64,000 nucleotides of DNA. It comes from Zingiber officinale. Its lineage: Eukaryota; Streptophyta; Magnoliopsida; Zingiberales; Zingiberaceae. The notes below the pieces were generated by a model. The model searched no databases. It was not told the origin of the DNA and was given only the letters and a program-made list of their open reading frames with translations. The stretch's first letter is position 1. Each line of letters opens with the position of its first letter. Of this stretch, positions 1-8,978 are shown one piece after another. The stretch spans positions 39,507,671 to 39,571,670 of the forward strand of contig NC_056002.1 of assembly GCF_018446385.1 (NCBI RefSeq), read 5' to 3'. Both the position numbers and the translations under genes were made by a program.

Positions 1-589
1 TGATTGCAATTCGACACTTAATCTTGCCCAACAATTTGTAGCACTTAGACTTCTCTTCATTGTAAATCTTTAAAATATCACTTTTCAAGGTATTTCTTGA
101 TATCATCTTAAAACAAGGTTGGAGGCTAGTAATAAAATCTCGAAACCCCTCATGATCAACAATACCAAGTGCATAATCATGCAAAATGACCATCACAGCA
201 AGCTTATATCTTGAATCCTCTTGGCTGAAAATATGGGTAGTCAAGTCCTGACTTCCACAAGTTTTCTTACTTGCCATGAGACTTTGTCGGATATCCATTT
301 TTCTGAGGCGTTTTTTACAAGTCTTCTCATAATGTTTTAACAAATGTGTAGTTCCATGGCTTGCTGGAGCTTTGAGACGGGCTTTGCAATAGTTACACAC
401 TGCGAATTGAATATTTTCGACCATCACTCTCTCAAAGTGGTTCCAAGCCTCTGAAGTGTACTTCCTCTTGCCACTACATTTAGAAATACCATCAACTCTC
501 AAATCATTACCACCACCATCATTCTCAGAAGTGATTTCCAATACATTATTATTTTCTTGAAGATTTATAGATGCTTCTTCAGATTCCAT
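1..589 (-). CDS. hAT-family transposase, N-terminal part with BED zinc finger (runs off the left edge)
   Basis: The minus strand is open from an ATG at 589 to position 1, about 196 codons, and continues outside the window. After an acidic leader, residues about 40-90 form a BED zinc finger: a W..HF pair, then CNYC, then an H-x4-H-x4-C type ending (THLLKHYEKTC). The stretch after it (KLAVMVILHDYAL, then GFRDFITSLQPCF) is the conserved region that precedes the RNase H-like catalytic core in plant hAT transposases. The BED finger binds the transposon ends; the core cuts and joins DNA. The DDE core and the dimerisation domain lie outside the window. No stop or frameshift is seen in this part, so it could be intact, or a domesticated relative of the DAYSLEEPER type; the transposon end at 1650 favours a mobile element. 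Confidence 0.85.
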   Translation of the reverse strand, partial: MESEEASINLQENNNVLEITSENDGGGNDLRVDGISKCSGKRKYTSEAWNHFERVMVENIQFAVCNYCKARLKAPASHGTTHLLKHYEKTCKKRLRKMDIRQSLMASKKTCGSQDLTTHIFSQEDSRYKLAVMVILHDYALGIVDHEGFRDFITSLQPCFKMISRNTLKSDILKIYNEEKSKCYKLLGKIKCRIAI

Positions 590-597
590 CTACAAAT

Positions 598-778
598 AAA
601 TAAATAAAGAATTATAAAAAAAAACTTCCTAAACAGATGATTAAAGAATGAAAAAAAACAAATAAACAAAGAATTATAAAAAAAACTCCCTAAACAGATG
701 ATTACAGAATGAAAAAAAACAAATAAACAAAGAATTATAAAAAAACTCCCTAAACAGATGATTACAGAATGAAAAAAG
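598..778. repeat. 61-bp tandem repeat, three copies, upstream of the transposase start
   Basis: Three near-identical copies of an A-rich unit of about 61 bp (AATAAACAAAGAATTATAAA, an A run, then CTCCCTAAACAGATGATTAC) lie directly before the hAT transposase start, in its 5' leader or promoter. The second and third copies are almost the same; the first has a few changes. The region 780-1475 to the right is A/T-rich hAT interior with no gene recognised. Confidence 0.8.
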
Positions 779-1475
779 TAAGTACACGAGAAACGTTTAA
801 AAAACTCAACCCTTTAATTAATTTTGTCCCTTGTTCTTGAAAAATAATATATTAAAACACCATAAACAAGAAAGTGAAGTACTTACTTCTGCGGTTTACC
901 CCAATAGTTTCCAAAACAAATCCCTAAAATTGCCCCTCAAAGTTCCAACTCCAGTTTCATCACAAGATCTTCCCCTACCAATTGCAAACACTCGACTTTA
1001 GCATGTCGATTCCCTCATTTCCTTGTCAAAGACTCAAAGATGTATATTTGTGGGTGAGAGGAGTAGGGAACGACCAAGAGACTCCAAGACAAAGAGGTGA
1101 GGCGGCTGTGGCATGTGGGAATGGCTGAATGGGAAAGGTTGGAACAAATAAAAAATTAGGACATTTAAGGTATTATAGTTATTATATATTTTACATAATA
1201 TGAAAAGGAAACTGATCCCCGTTATATGGGTTGACAACACATATAATTTATAGGATGGGAAATAGGAAAGTATCAATTTATAGGCTGAATCCGATTGTGG
1301 AAGGATGGGAAATAGGAAAGTATTTATAAATAATTCATTATTTTTAAATGTAATGATTAAATTTTTTGAAGCTCGAATCTTCACCACTCACCATCAATAT
1401 TTGTATGCGCAATTTCTCCGTGTAAATAATTCTATGTACTAAAAAATTATATTATAAATAATAAGTATTAATATA

Positions 1476-1650
1476 CGGGGCGGGTTCGGGGCGGGATTGA
1501 TCAATTCCAGGACCCGCCCCGGACCCGTCCCTAGACCCGTTGACCGGGTCCTAACCCGCCCCGTAACCCATTTGACCGGGTTTAGACCCGGCCCAAACGG
1601 GGTGGGTTTAACACGGGGCCGGGTTTGAACCCGACCCATTGCCATTCCTA
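1476..1650. repeat. G/C-rich subterminal repeats and outer end of the hAT element
   Basis: Short units such as GGGGCGGG, GACCCG and CCGGGTT recur in both orientations over about 170 bp and stop at the terminus CCCATTGCCATTCCTA. Subterminal repeats of this kind are transposase binding sites in hAT elements. A minus-strand reading frame here (1439-1681) is a product of the repeats and crosses the transposon junction, so it is not a gene. Confidence 0.6.
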
Positions 1651-1651
1651 A

Positions 1652-3427
1652 TACCAGCCCCAGACAGCCATTAAAGCACAATCATTGGCGGACTTCGTCA
1701 CCGAGGTACAAAATCCTGAGCCCGAAGCCACTTGGAAGGTGTATGTGGACGGGTCGTCCACACGGCAAGGGAGCGGCATCAGCATTTTGTTAATTTCACC
1801 ACAAGAAGATCGTATGCATCTGTCCATTCGGTTGGATTACCACGCAACTAACAATGAGATGGAGTATGAGACCCTCATAGCTAGTCTGCAAGTCGCTCGG
1901 CACATAGGAGCTGGTAAAGTTCTAATTTACTCAGACTCACAGTTGGCCGCTCAACAGCTCTCGGGAGCCTTCGAAATAAACAACGCAAGGCTGAAGTTGT
2001 ATGCGGAGGCCTTTGAAAAGCTCAAGGCCGGCTTCGAACAAGTCAGTCTGCAGAAACATGCCCGAGCGGATAACTAAGCGGCGGATGAATTGGCTAAGCT
2101 TGCAAGTTCGATCTCACCGATCGTCATCCAACAACCGATCGAGCAGGTATCTTTAGTGGCTCACATTGACAGGATAGAGGGTCTCACGTTTCCAAGCGAC
2201 TGGAGGACGACCATAGTGGAATTTTTGCGATCCGGAGCTACGTCGTCCGATCGGGAAGAAGCTCAGTTGCTGAGGAAGAGAGCTGGTCGGTTCACCCTCA
2301 TCGGGGATCAGCTTTACAAAACGGCTTTTTCCAGACCGCTGGTAAAATGTGTCAGCTCGGAAGATACAGAGTGCATTTTATAGGAAATGTATCAAGGATC
2401 CTGCGGAGGGCATCCGAGCGGTTGCTCGTTGGCAAGGAAGATTCTGCTAGCCGGGTATTTTTGGTCGACCATCTAGGAAGATACCGCTCCGACCATCGCC
2501 ACCTGCCTTTCCTGTCAAAAATATCACAATTTCTCCTATCAGCCAACGGAGGAAATGAAGGCGTCTACAGTATCCTGCCCGTTCGACCTGTGGGGCATGG
2601 ACATTGTGGGACCATTCCCTCTGCCGACCGGGCAGCGGAGGTTTTTACTCATGGCGGTGGGCTATTTCTCCAAATGGGTCGAGGCCGAGCCACTGGCAAA
2701 AATAACCGAGCAGATGGTCAAGAAATTCATCTGGCAGCACATAATATGTCGGTTCGGCATCCCCCATCGGCTCGTGTCCGACAATGGGCGGTAGTTTGTC
2801 CGCCAGCATCTCCGAGAATGGTGTGAGGAGTACGGCATTCAACAACACTTCACCTCCGTGGCCTACCCGCAAAGCAACGGACAAACCGAAGTCGCTAATC
2901 GGGAGATCCTTCAGATTCTTCAAGTTCGGCTCGACCATGTCGGAGGCAGCTGGGTGGACGAGCTCCCAAGCGTATTATGAGCGATCCGCACGACCCCTAA
3001 GGAGGGGATGGGGGACACTCCTTTCCACTTGGTGTACGAAGGGGAGGTTGTCATTCCTGTGGAGGTCGGAATAGAATCCGATCGGATGCAACAGTACGAC
3101 GGGGATAACGTCGAGCGGAGGTAGCTAGAGCTGGACTTGATAGACGACGCGCGAGCCAAAGCAACCGTCCGGTTATTGGCGTACCGGCAAAGAATGAAGC
3201 AGAATTACAACAGACGAGTAGTTCCCAGAGCGTTCCAGGACGGCGACCTAGTATGGAAGAAGGTGAGACCGGTCGACGATGTAAGCAAGCTGGAGGCTCC
3301 CTGGGCCGGGCCCTTCAGGATCATCAAGAAGCTCCAATCGGGCGCATATTACCTTGAAGATGAAGACGGACGACAGCTAGAACGACCATGGAGCGCTAAC
3401 CATCTACAACCGTACCGAGCTGGGTGA
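1652..3427 (+). pseudogene. Tat retrotransposon pol remnant: second RNase H and integrase
   Basis: The open frame starts in mid-protein at 1652, immediately at the hAT end. The RNase H part (to about 2130) shows VYVDGSS, EYETLIASL and YSDSQL, the acidic active-site segments, and stops at TAA 2075-2077 where the family has an open codon before AADELAKLAS. The integrase has a zinc-finger remnant (GGHPSG then CLSCQK), the first catalytic Asp in WGMDIVGPFPLP, the second in LVSDNGR, and the Glu in PQSNGQTEVANRE. At least four more in-frame stops (near 2381, 2479, 2793, 2980) and one near 3122 interrupt it. The end (3137-3427), with KVRPVDD and WAGPFRI, is the C-terminal integrase tail. The protein would act in replication and integration of the element; this copy cannot. 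Confidence 0.88.
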
Positions 3428-3536
3428 AAGGTGCGCCAATGTAATTGATTATATGTACTTTCCGTTCTTCGGCTCCCTTTGAATGCAGGAATGAAATCAA
3501 AAAACAACGTATGTGCTGAACGGCCAAGCTCCATCA

Positions 3537-4036
3537 AACCGTCGAGCGGCGACGTTAAACTCTATAGTCGGACCGGCGACTATAAACCCCTCGGCTAGAA
3601 GACCGTCGAGCGGCGACGTTAAACTCTAGAGTCGGACTGGCGACTATAAACCTCCCGGCCCGAAGACCGTCGAGCGGCGACGTTAAACTCTATAGTCGGA
3701 CCGGCGACTATAAACCCCTCGGTCCGAAGACCGTCGAGCGGCGACGTTAAACTCTAGAGTCAGACCAGCGACTATAAACCCCCCAGCCCGAAGACCGTCG
3801 GGCGGCAACGTTAAACTCTAAAGTCGGACCGGCGACTACAAACCCCCCGGCACGAAGACCGTCGAGCGGCGACGTTAAACTCTAGAGTCGGACCGGCGAC
3901 TATAAACCCCCTAACCCGAAGACCGTCGAGCGACGACGTTAAACGCTAGAGTCGGACCGACGACTATAAACCCTCCGGCCCGAAGACCGTCGAGTGTCAA
4001 CGTTAAACTCTAGAGTCGGACCGGCGACTATAAAAC
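3537..4036. repeat. 63-bp minisatellite, about 8 copies, inside the Tat element
   Basis: A unit of about 63 bp, starting GACCGTCGAGCGGCGACG and containing GTCGGACCGGCGACTATAAA, is repeated head to tail about eight times with few changes. It fills the space between the end of pol and the end of the antisense gene. There are no separate spacers between repeats. Each unit has short inverted parts (CGGCGAC and GTCG pieces) that could fold. Confidence 0.9.
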
Positions 4037-4291
4037 TCCACCTTGCCATCGTTTCAATCTGACAGGTCCTACGGAAAAGTGGTGGGCCTATACTGGATTG
4101 TTGAGCAGCGGCTCGGATATCAAAAGACGAGGCTCCCACGAATGCAATAGCGATCAGGGGAACAGATAACTCGCTCGGATATACACAACGATAGAAGCAA
4201 ACAGTAAAAGGCCAAAAATTCATTAACCAAAATAGGTCGAACGGCAAGTACATGCAGGGCATAAGGCCGAACGGCCAATACATCCACGACT

Positions 4292-6535
4292 TCACTCTAG
4301 ATAACTAAAAATCTCATCTGGAATCGTGGTAAGCAGCTCGGCATGGTCACGGACGGGGATGATGAAATCCTCAGGAAGTCGGTCCTTTGTCTTCAGATAG
4401 TCAGCCGTGGCAGTAATGACTAACTCGAACACATGGACGAGCCGAGCACAAACTTTCTCAACAAATTTCTCCGAGCGGATGAAGATCTGTTGCATGACAG
4501 TAAATCGACTAGGCTCGACCTCCTGATATTCTTTGAGGGCAGCTCGGGAAGCCTCTAGTGCGTCTCGAGAGGTCTTCAGGTCGGCTTGGAGAGCAATCAC
4601 CTCCGCCGAGCGACCAACCTTCTCGATGGTAAGTAGATCAGTCAACTCCTTGACCTTCAGCTCGAGCGCTCGAGCCTTGACATTCTTCGCCTCTAGGTCG
4701 GTGACGGCCCTATTCTTCCTGGAGGTAGCCAAGTCGATCTTTTTGTCATAAGTCTTCACTTGGGCCTCGAGCCGGTCTACCATAGTTTTGCAGGCCTGAA
4801 GATTTGTGCTGCTCGGCCTCCAACAGTTTCTTGGTCTTGTCTAGATCCGCCTTCAGCTCAGCGTAAGAGGGGCCCTGAGGGGGAGCCCCACCAAAAACTT
4901 TGAGTTTCTTAAACTCCTCCTCCAAAGACGTCAGGCGGTCGCATACCGCTATGCTCTCCACCCAGTACTACAACCAGGTTAGAAGGGAAAAAGTTAGTAC
5001 CGGACGGAGAGGAAAAAATGAAGGTTACGATAAGAGTTACTCCGGTGGCTTGTTGCAGATGGTTGTTGCCGAGCAGCCCCGGGGGCATCAGGGCAATACA
5101 CGCCCGAGCGTCCTCCCAGACCTTTGCCAGCGGTCCCCGTATGGTTATTTGGTGCTCGGGGCTCATCGACCGATCGACCGCCTGCAGATATTCCTCCGTC
5201 GGTAGGTGGAGTATGGCCTTGATCGTCCTGCGCTCGCCCGGTGCAAACTGAGCAGACGTTGAAGGGGCATAGGACTGGCTGATCGGCTGGGAGCGAATAA
5301 GAGATTGCCTGTTTGTCCGTTGGGCAGGAGGAAGTGAGTTGAGGGGCTGAGCCGCGAATGGGTCGGAGGGTCAATCGCCTTGTGATGGGGTCCGGTCGAA
5401 AGATAGTGCTTCCACAAACGCTGGAGCCAATAGAGGGGGATCGTCCATATGCTCAGACACATGTACGGCTGAGGTGGCCGAGCGGGTGGGTGTGCCCGTT
5501 CGGCGGCGTTTGCGTCCAATCAATGGAAGTTCGTCACCGGAAGACTCTGCTTCCTCGGGCCGAGTGGCTGGTTGAGTACCCGAAGGAGCGATCTCTCCTG
5601 CTGCCTCAGTAGTGGCAGTCCGAGCGGCAGACGCATCGCCCGCCGTCTGCACCTCTTCGCTCTCACCTTCATGGGAGCCGACTGGGGCGATGCCGAGTCT
5701 CTCCGCCTCCTGCGCGGCAGCCGCCTCTATCTCAGCAGTCTTGCGCTTCAGCATGCCGAGCGCCACCGACTTCATCATGATCGCAGCTACAAGAAAGAGA
5801 AAAGAAATCATTTAGATCCAAAGAAAAGGAGAGAAATATATTTCTCACCAGGGCCGTTCGGAAGCCGCGTTCAGATCGGACTTAAGCCGAACAGGTACAG
5901 CATCCCCTCGGGCAGCAGCTTATGGATGTCTAATTTCAGGTCGGCCAGCAGGTTAGCCATGTGGAGAAAAGCGGGCTCGGTCCTATACCTTTTCAGGTTA
6001 GGGGGAGGCGGCAGCGAAGTTTGCCATTGGGTTCGGAAAGGGGGCGGCTCGGGAAAACTCAAAAAGGAAAAATAGTCCTTCCAGTGCTTGTTGGAGGTAG
6101 GCATTTTATCAAAGAAAATAGGCCGATTCAAGATTGAAACAAGAGGGTGCCCAGCTCGGACTGCTTGGGATAGTAAAAATAATGAAAAATCTGAGGCTTA
6201 AGGGGGATGTTGTGCACTCGGAAGAGCACAACTACGCCGCACATCAGCCTGAAGGAGTTGGGCACGAGCTGGCCGAGCGGAATGCGAAAGTAGTTACACA
6301 CTTCTATGATAAATGGGTGGATGGGAAACCTAAGGTCAGCTACGAATTGGTCGCGGAAGAAGATAACAGTGCCGGCTAGCGAGTCATGAGGCCGGTCAGA
6401 TGGCTTGGCCAGGGTGAGCTTGTGGTCAACAGGGATGTCATATGCGTTGATCAGATTAAAGGCATCTCCCGAGTTGAACCAACTCTCCATGGCATGATAC
6501 CAAAGGCCGGGAGAGGGGGCGGAAGCACTGGCCAT
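4292..6535 (-). pseudogene. Antisense ORF of the Tat element: plant gypsy-type transposase-like domain plus coiled coil, decayed
   Basis: Likely start is MASASAPS at 6535. Residues 1-135 contain LINAYDIPVDHKLTLAKPSD and a following FPIHPFIIEVCNYF segment, matching the plant domain known as 'transposase (putative), gypsy type'. A 1-nt shift near 6131 moves the frame; NRPIFFDKMP, NKHWKDYFSF and LLPEGMLYLFGLSPI continue it to 5871. After a probable intron, an Ala/Glu-rich part (5371-5811), further shifted pieces (4909-5519) and a long heptad-rich C-terminus (4292-4961, with VDRLEAQVKTYDKK and similar) follow. The extra ORF of Tat elements is often antisense; its function is not known. It is broken here by several shifts. 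Confidence 0.72.
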
Positions 6536-7237
6536 GGTCGGAAAATGAAAACACAGAAAGTTTGTCGAAAAGATTGACGGAGAGAGCAACGATAGAGGCG
6601 ACGCCAAGGAGAGCAAAGAAGAAAACACGAAAACACGCGAAGGGGATCAAAGAGCTTACAAAAGGAAATCTAGAGGAGGATAGAGGATCGCCGGAACAAT
6701 GGGGGCTGAGGAAGACGACGAAGAACGCAGAGGCAGTAACGATGGAATAGAAGTCGACGCTGATGCTTTATAAACATGGGGCTCGGTCAACCTCAGCCGT
6801 CCAATCCAGGTCACAGAGATCGAAGTTGACATCCGACCGTTAAATACAAACCGCCGCCTGTCCCATCGGAGCTGACACCCTCGCTGTATGATGGCTGCGG
6901 TGGCGCCATGTGGCGACAGGTTAGAGGGCGACATTTAATGAACGCCATTACGCGGGCTTGGGTGCATGCTCGACCTTAATGGCAGGGATTTGCACGAATT
7001 CCGAGGAGATCCTGAAGACGTCAGCGTTAATCACCCTCGGGTCGATAAGGCACTCAGCTGCAAGCAAAATTTTTCAAGGCCTAGTGGGTAGGGCGCCGAG
7101 CGGCTGCCTGGAACCCTCACAGCGCCCGAACGGAAAAACACTTACCTCAGTAGGCGAGCGGGGGCTACACCACCAAACTAGTAGTCCAGTCAGTCGGACT
7201 TTCAGCCTCCTTCGACTAGACTTGAGGGGAAGACACG

Positions 7238-8044
7238 TGATCCGGTGGTGAAAGAGGGGGTCCGACCGTACAGTGGTCAACGACATGTGGAAGTCAAAGT
7301 CAAGAGGGGCAGGCCAATGTTCTGGCCGACCGGGGAGGTCACCTCGCCGATCGGCCATGATAGCGCCCAGGCCGGCGCAAAGACAGCTCGATCGCAGGTC
7401 GGGTTTCCGATGCTCAGGGGTTCTCGTATAAAAGAGTCGATGCGCCGAGTGACACGTCCGCTCGGCCGAGCTACCGAACGACTAAGGCTGCATGCCCGTC
7501 CGAGTACGCGACCGAGCGGCTCTCCCGCTCAGCCTAGCAACGGACAAGAGACGAAAGAGGAGAAAATGGACAGCTGGCGATATCCTTCTCGAGACATGCG
7601 CCGCCGACAGGCAACATGATCGGCAGTCAGACCGGACAGAAGATCGTACAGTGGAAGTTTCCACTGTCGTGTCAGAGATATGCTCGGACGATTGCGGTAT
7701 GGCGTCAGACATACTTTTTCGACACGCCCATTTTGAGGTATGCTTGGGGAAGCGTACACGCCTCGACGCGCGTGCTTTCACCTCCCCGGGATCCTATATA
7801 AGGACCCCTAGACTTCGACGGAGGTATGTGATATTCTTCACTGTAGCTACAGTCTCGTTATTCTGCTTCCGCTTCTTCTCCCCGTTGCCTGACTTGAGCG
7901 TCAGAGGGCCGTCGCCGGGAACCCCTTCCCGGCTCGGCTTTGCTGCAGGTTCGTCGAAGGTCCACGTCATCTTGGAGGTCATCCGAAGACAAGATAAAGC
8001 GTCACGTCCCCAGCGTCCGTCGACTCGACTCTCGGACAGGATCA
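7238..8044 (+). repeat. 3' LTR of the Tat element
   Basis: The LTR most likely runs from TGATCCGGTGG to ACAGGATCA. The ends form the short inverted pair TGATCC/GGATCA and start and finish with TG/CA. A purine-rich stretch (GAGGGGAAGACACG) sits just before it as a weak polypurine tract. TATA-like boxes occur at about 7428 and 7795. The 5' LTR is not in the window, so the left boundary rests on the inverted ends only. The DNA between the antisense gene start (6535) and the LTR (6536-7237) shows no recognisable gene and is presumably leader and promoter of the antisense gene. Confidence 0.6.
7795..7802 (+). promoter_or_regulatory. TATA box of the Tat LTR
   Basis: TATATAAG lies about 240 bp before the LTR end, in the position expected for a U3 promoter. 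It is followed after about 25 bp by the probable R region, which begins near the TATGTGATATTCTTC stretch. A second candidate, TATAAAAG near 7428, is further upstream. Confidence 0.45.
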
Positions 8045-8978
8045 ATATATATGTGAATAATTTTTATCAAAATTCATAACAATTATTATGTACTATAAAA
8101 ATTTGTGACAGAAATTAAAATGTCTTTAGTTGTGCAATAAATAAGAAAAGAGAACCAAAATTTTAATTTTAAATAAGACAAATATTTTAGAGGTCTGACT
8201 TTTGAATATAAATAAACTATATTTTTAATTTATTCACGAAAGAGAGCCATCTACTTTCAAAATTAGTCGAAGTTGGATAGAAAAAAAAAAAAGAAAAGCT
8301 TTAGGTGTGCATTCTCTAATAATAATAATAATAATAATAATCATAATAATTAAAAAAAAAATCCTAGATTGCATGTTAGATCATTGTTAAAATCATTTGC
8401 AAATAACTTCCATGCATCCATCTGGAGAAGGTAACAACTAATAATGCAATAAAAAAGAGCTCCATTATTGCAATAATGAAAGGGCACGTGAAGTTGAAAA
8501 ACTCAATTATTAATTTGACAAAAGCAAGAAACTACTAAGGAATTCAACTTTGTTAGCTAGAAACTCAAACATTTCAGAAAAAAACAATATTCAAACAAGA
8601 ATATTAGATATTTCTGATAAAGTCCAATCTTGTCACTGTAATGTATTAGTGTCAACAAGTCATTGTCAAATTATTTTTCTTCCTTCAATCATGGCCATAG
8701 ACTGAAGTTCTATTGGATGTTTTCTCAAAGATTCATCCTTCCAAGATCCGTGAATTCCATCAATAATTTGCTGTCTCAGAATTGAGTTTTATCTGAATCG
8801 AACATCTAACTGCACACTGCAAATCTTAAAGAAGAAGAACAACTTGTTCAAAGTTTACATCAAATGTAAATTTCAGATGCTGAGGCTGCATACACAGCAG
8901 AATCAACTTTACTTACAAACTTGTTAATTTCCCTCCATATCATAAGCTAATGGAGGGGAGGAGGTGCATGTCAGTGTA
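8045..8978. other. A/T-rich spacer downstream of the kinesin gene, with an AAT microsatellite
   Basis: No gene is seen between the Tat LTR and the kinesin stop codon. An (AAT)n microsatellite with about ten units lies at 8318-8350. The stretch nearest 8978 should hold the 3' untranslated region of the kinesin (minus strand). Confidence 0.6.

Larger units (their letters stand above)
1..1650 (-). mobile_element. hAT DNA transposon, partial (5' part)
   Basis: The transposase frame reads leftward from 589. The outer end lies at about 1650, where the minus strand begins TAGGAATGGCAATGGG, the usual look of one class of plant hAT termini, followed by a G/C-rich subterminal stretch (1476-1640) of GGGTCGGGTT-like units in both orientations. 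Directly to the right, at 1651, an unrelated retrotransposon reading frame begins in mid-protein. The element has therefore inserted into that retrotransposon, and the other half of the target should lie left of the window. An 8-bp target duplication is expected (probably 1651-1658), but only one side is visible. Confidence 0.7.
1651..8044 (+). mobile_element. Ty3/gypsy LTR retrotransposon of Tat type, 3' half
   Basis: From left to right: a second, plant-specific RNase H domain and an integrase on the plus strand, a 63-bp minisatellite, a gene on the opposite strand with the plant gypsy-type transposase-like domain, and a 3' LTR ending at 8044. A second RNase H plus an extra ORF between pol and the 3' LTR is typical of the Tat lineage (established family knowledge). 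The 5' LTR, gag, protease and reverse transcriptase are absent; the left side is cut by the hAT insertion at 1650/1651 and presumably continues beyond it. Several stops and frameshifts show an old, inactive copy. Confidence 0.8.

Noticed and set aside
2347-3159. Overlapping frames on both strands over the integrase
   Set aside because: Other-frame readings of the pol remnant.
3537-4036. Regular repeats that could suggest a CRISPR array
   Set aside because: The units follow each other directly with no unique spacers, inside a plant retrotransposon.
7492-8079. 195-codon plus-strand frame in the Tat LTR
   Set aside because: Lies within the LTR over the TATA region; no protein similarity recognised.
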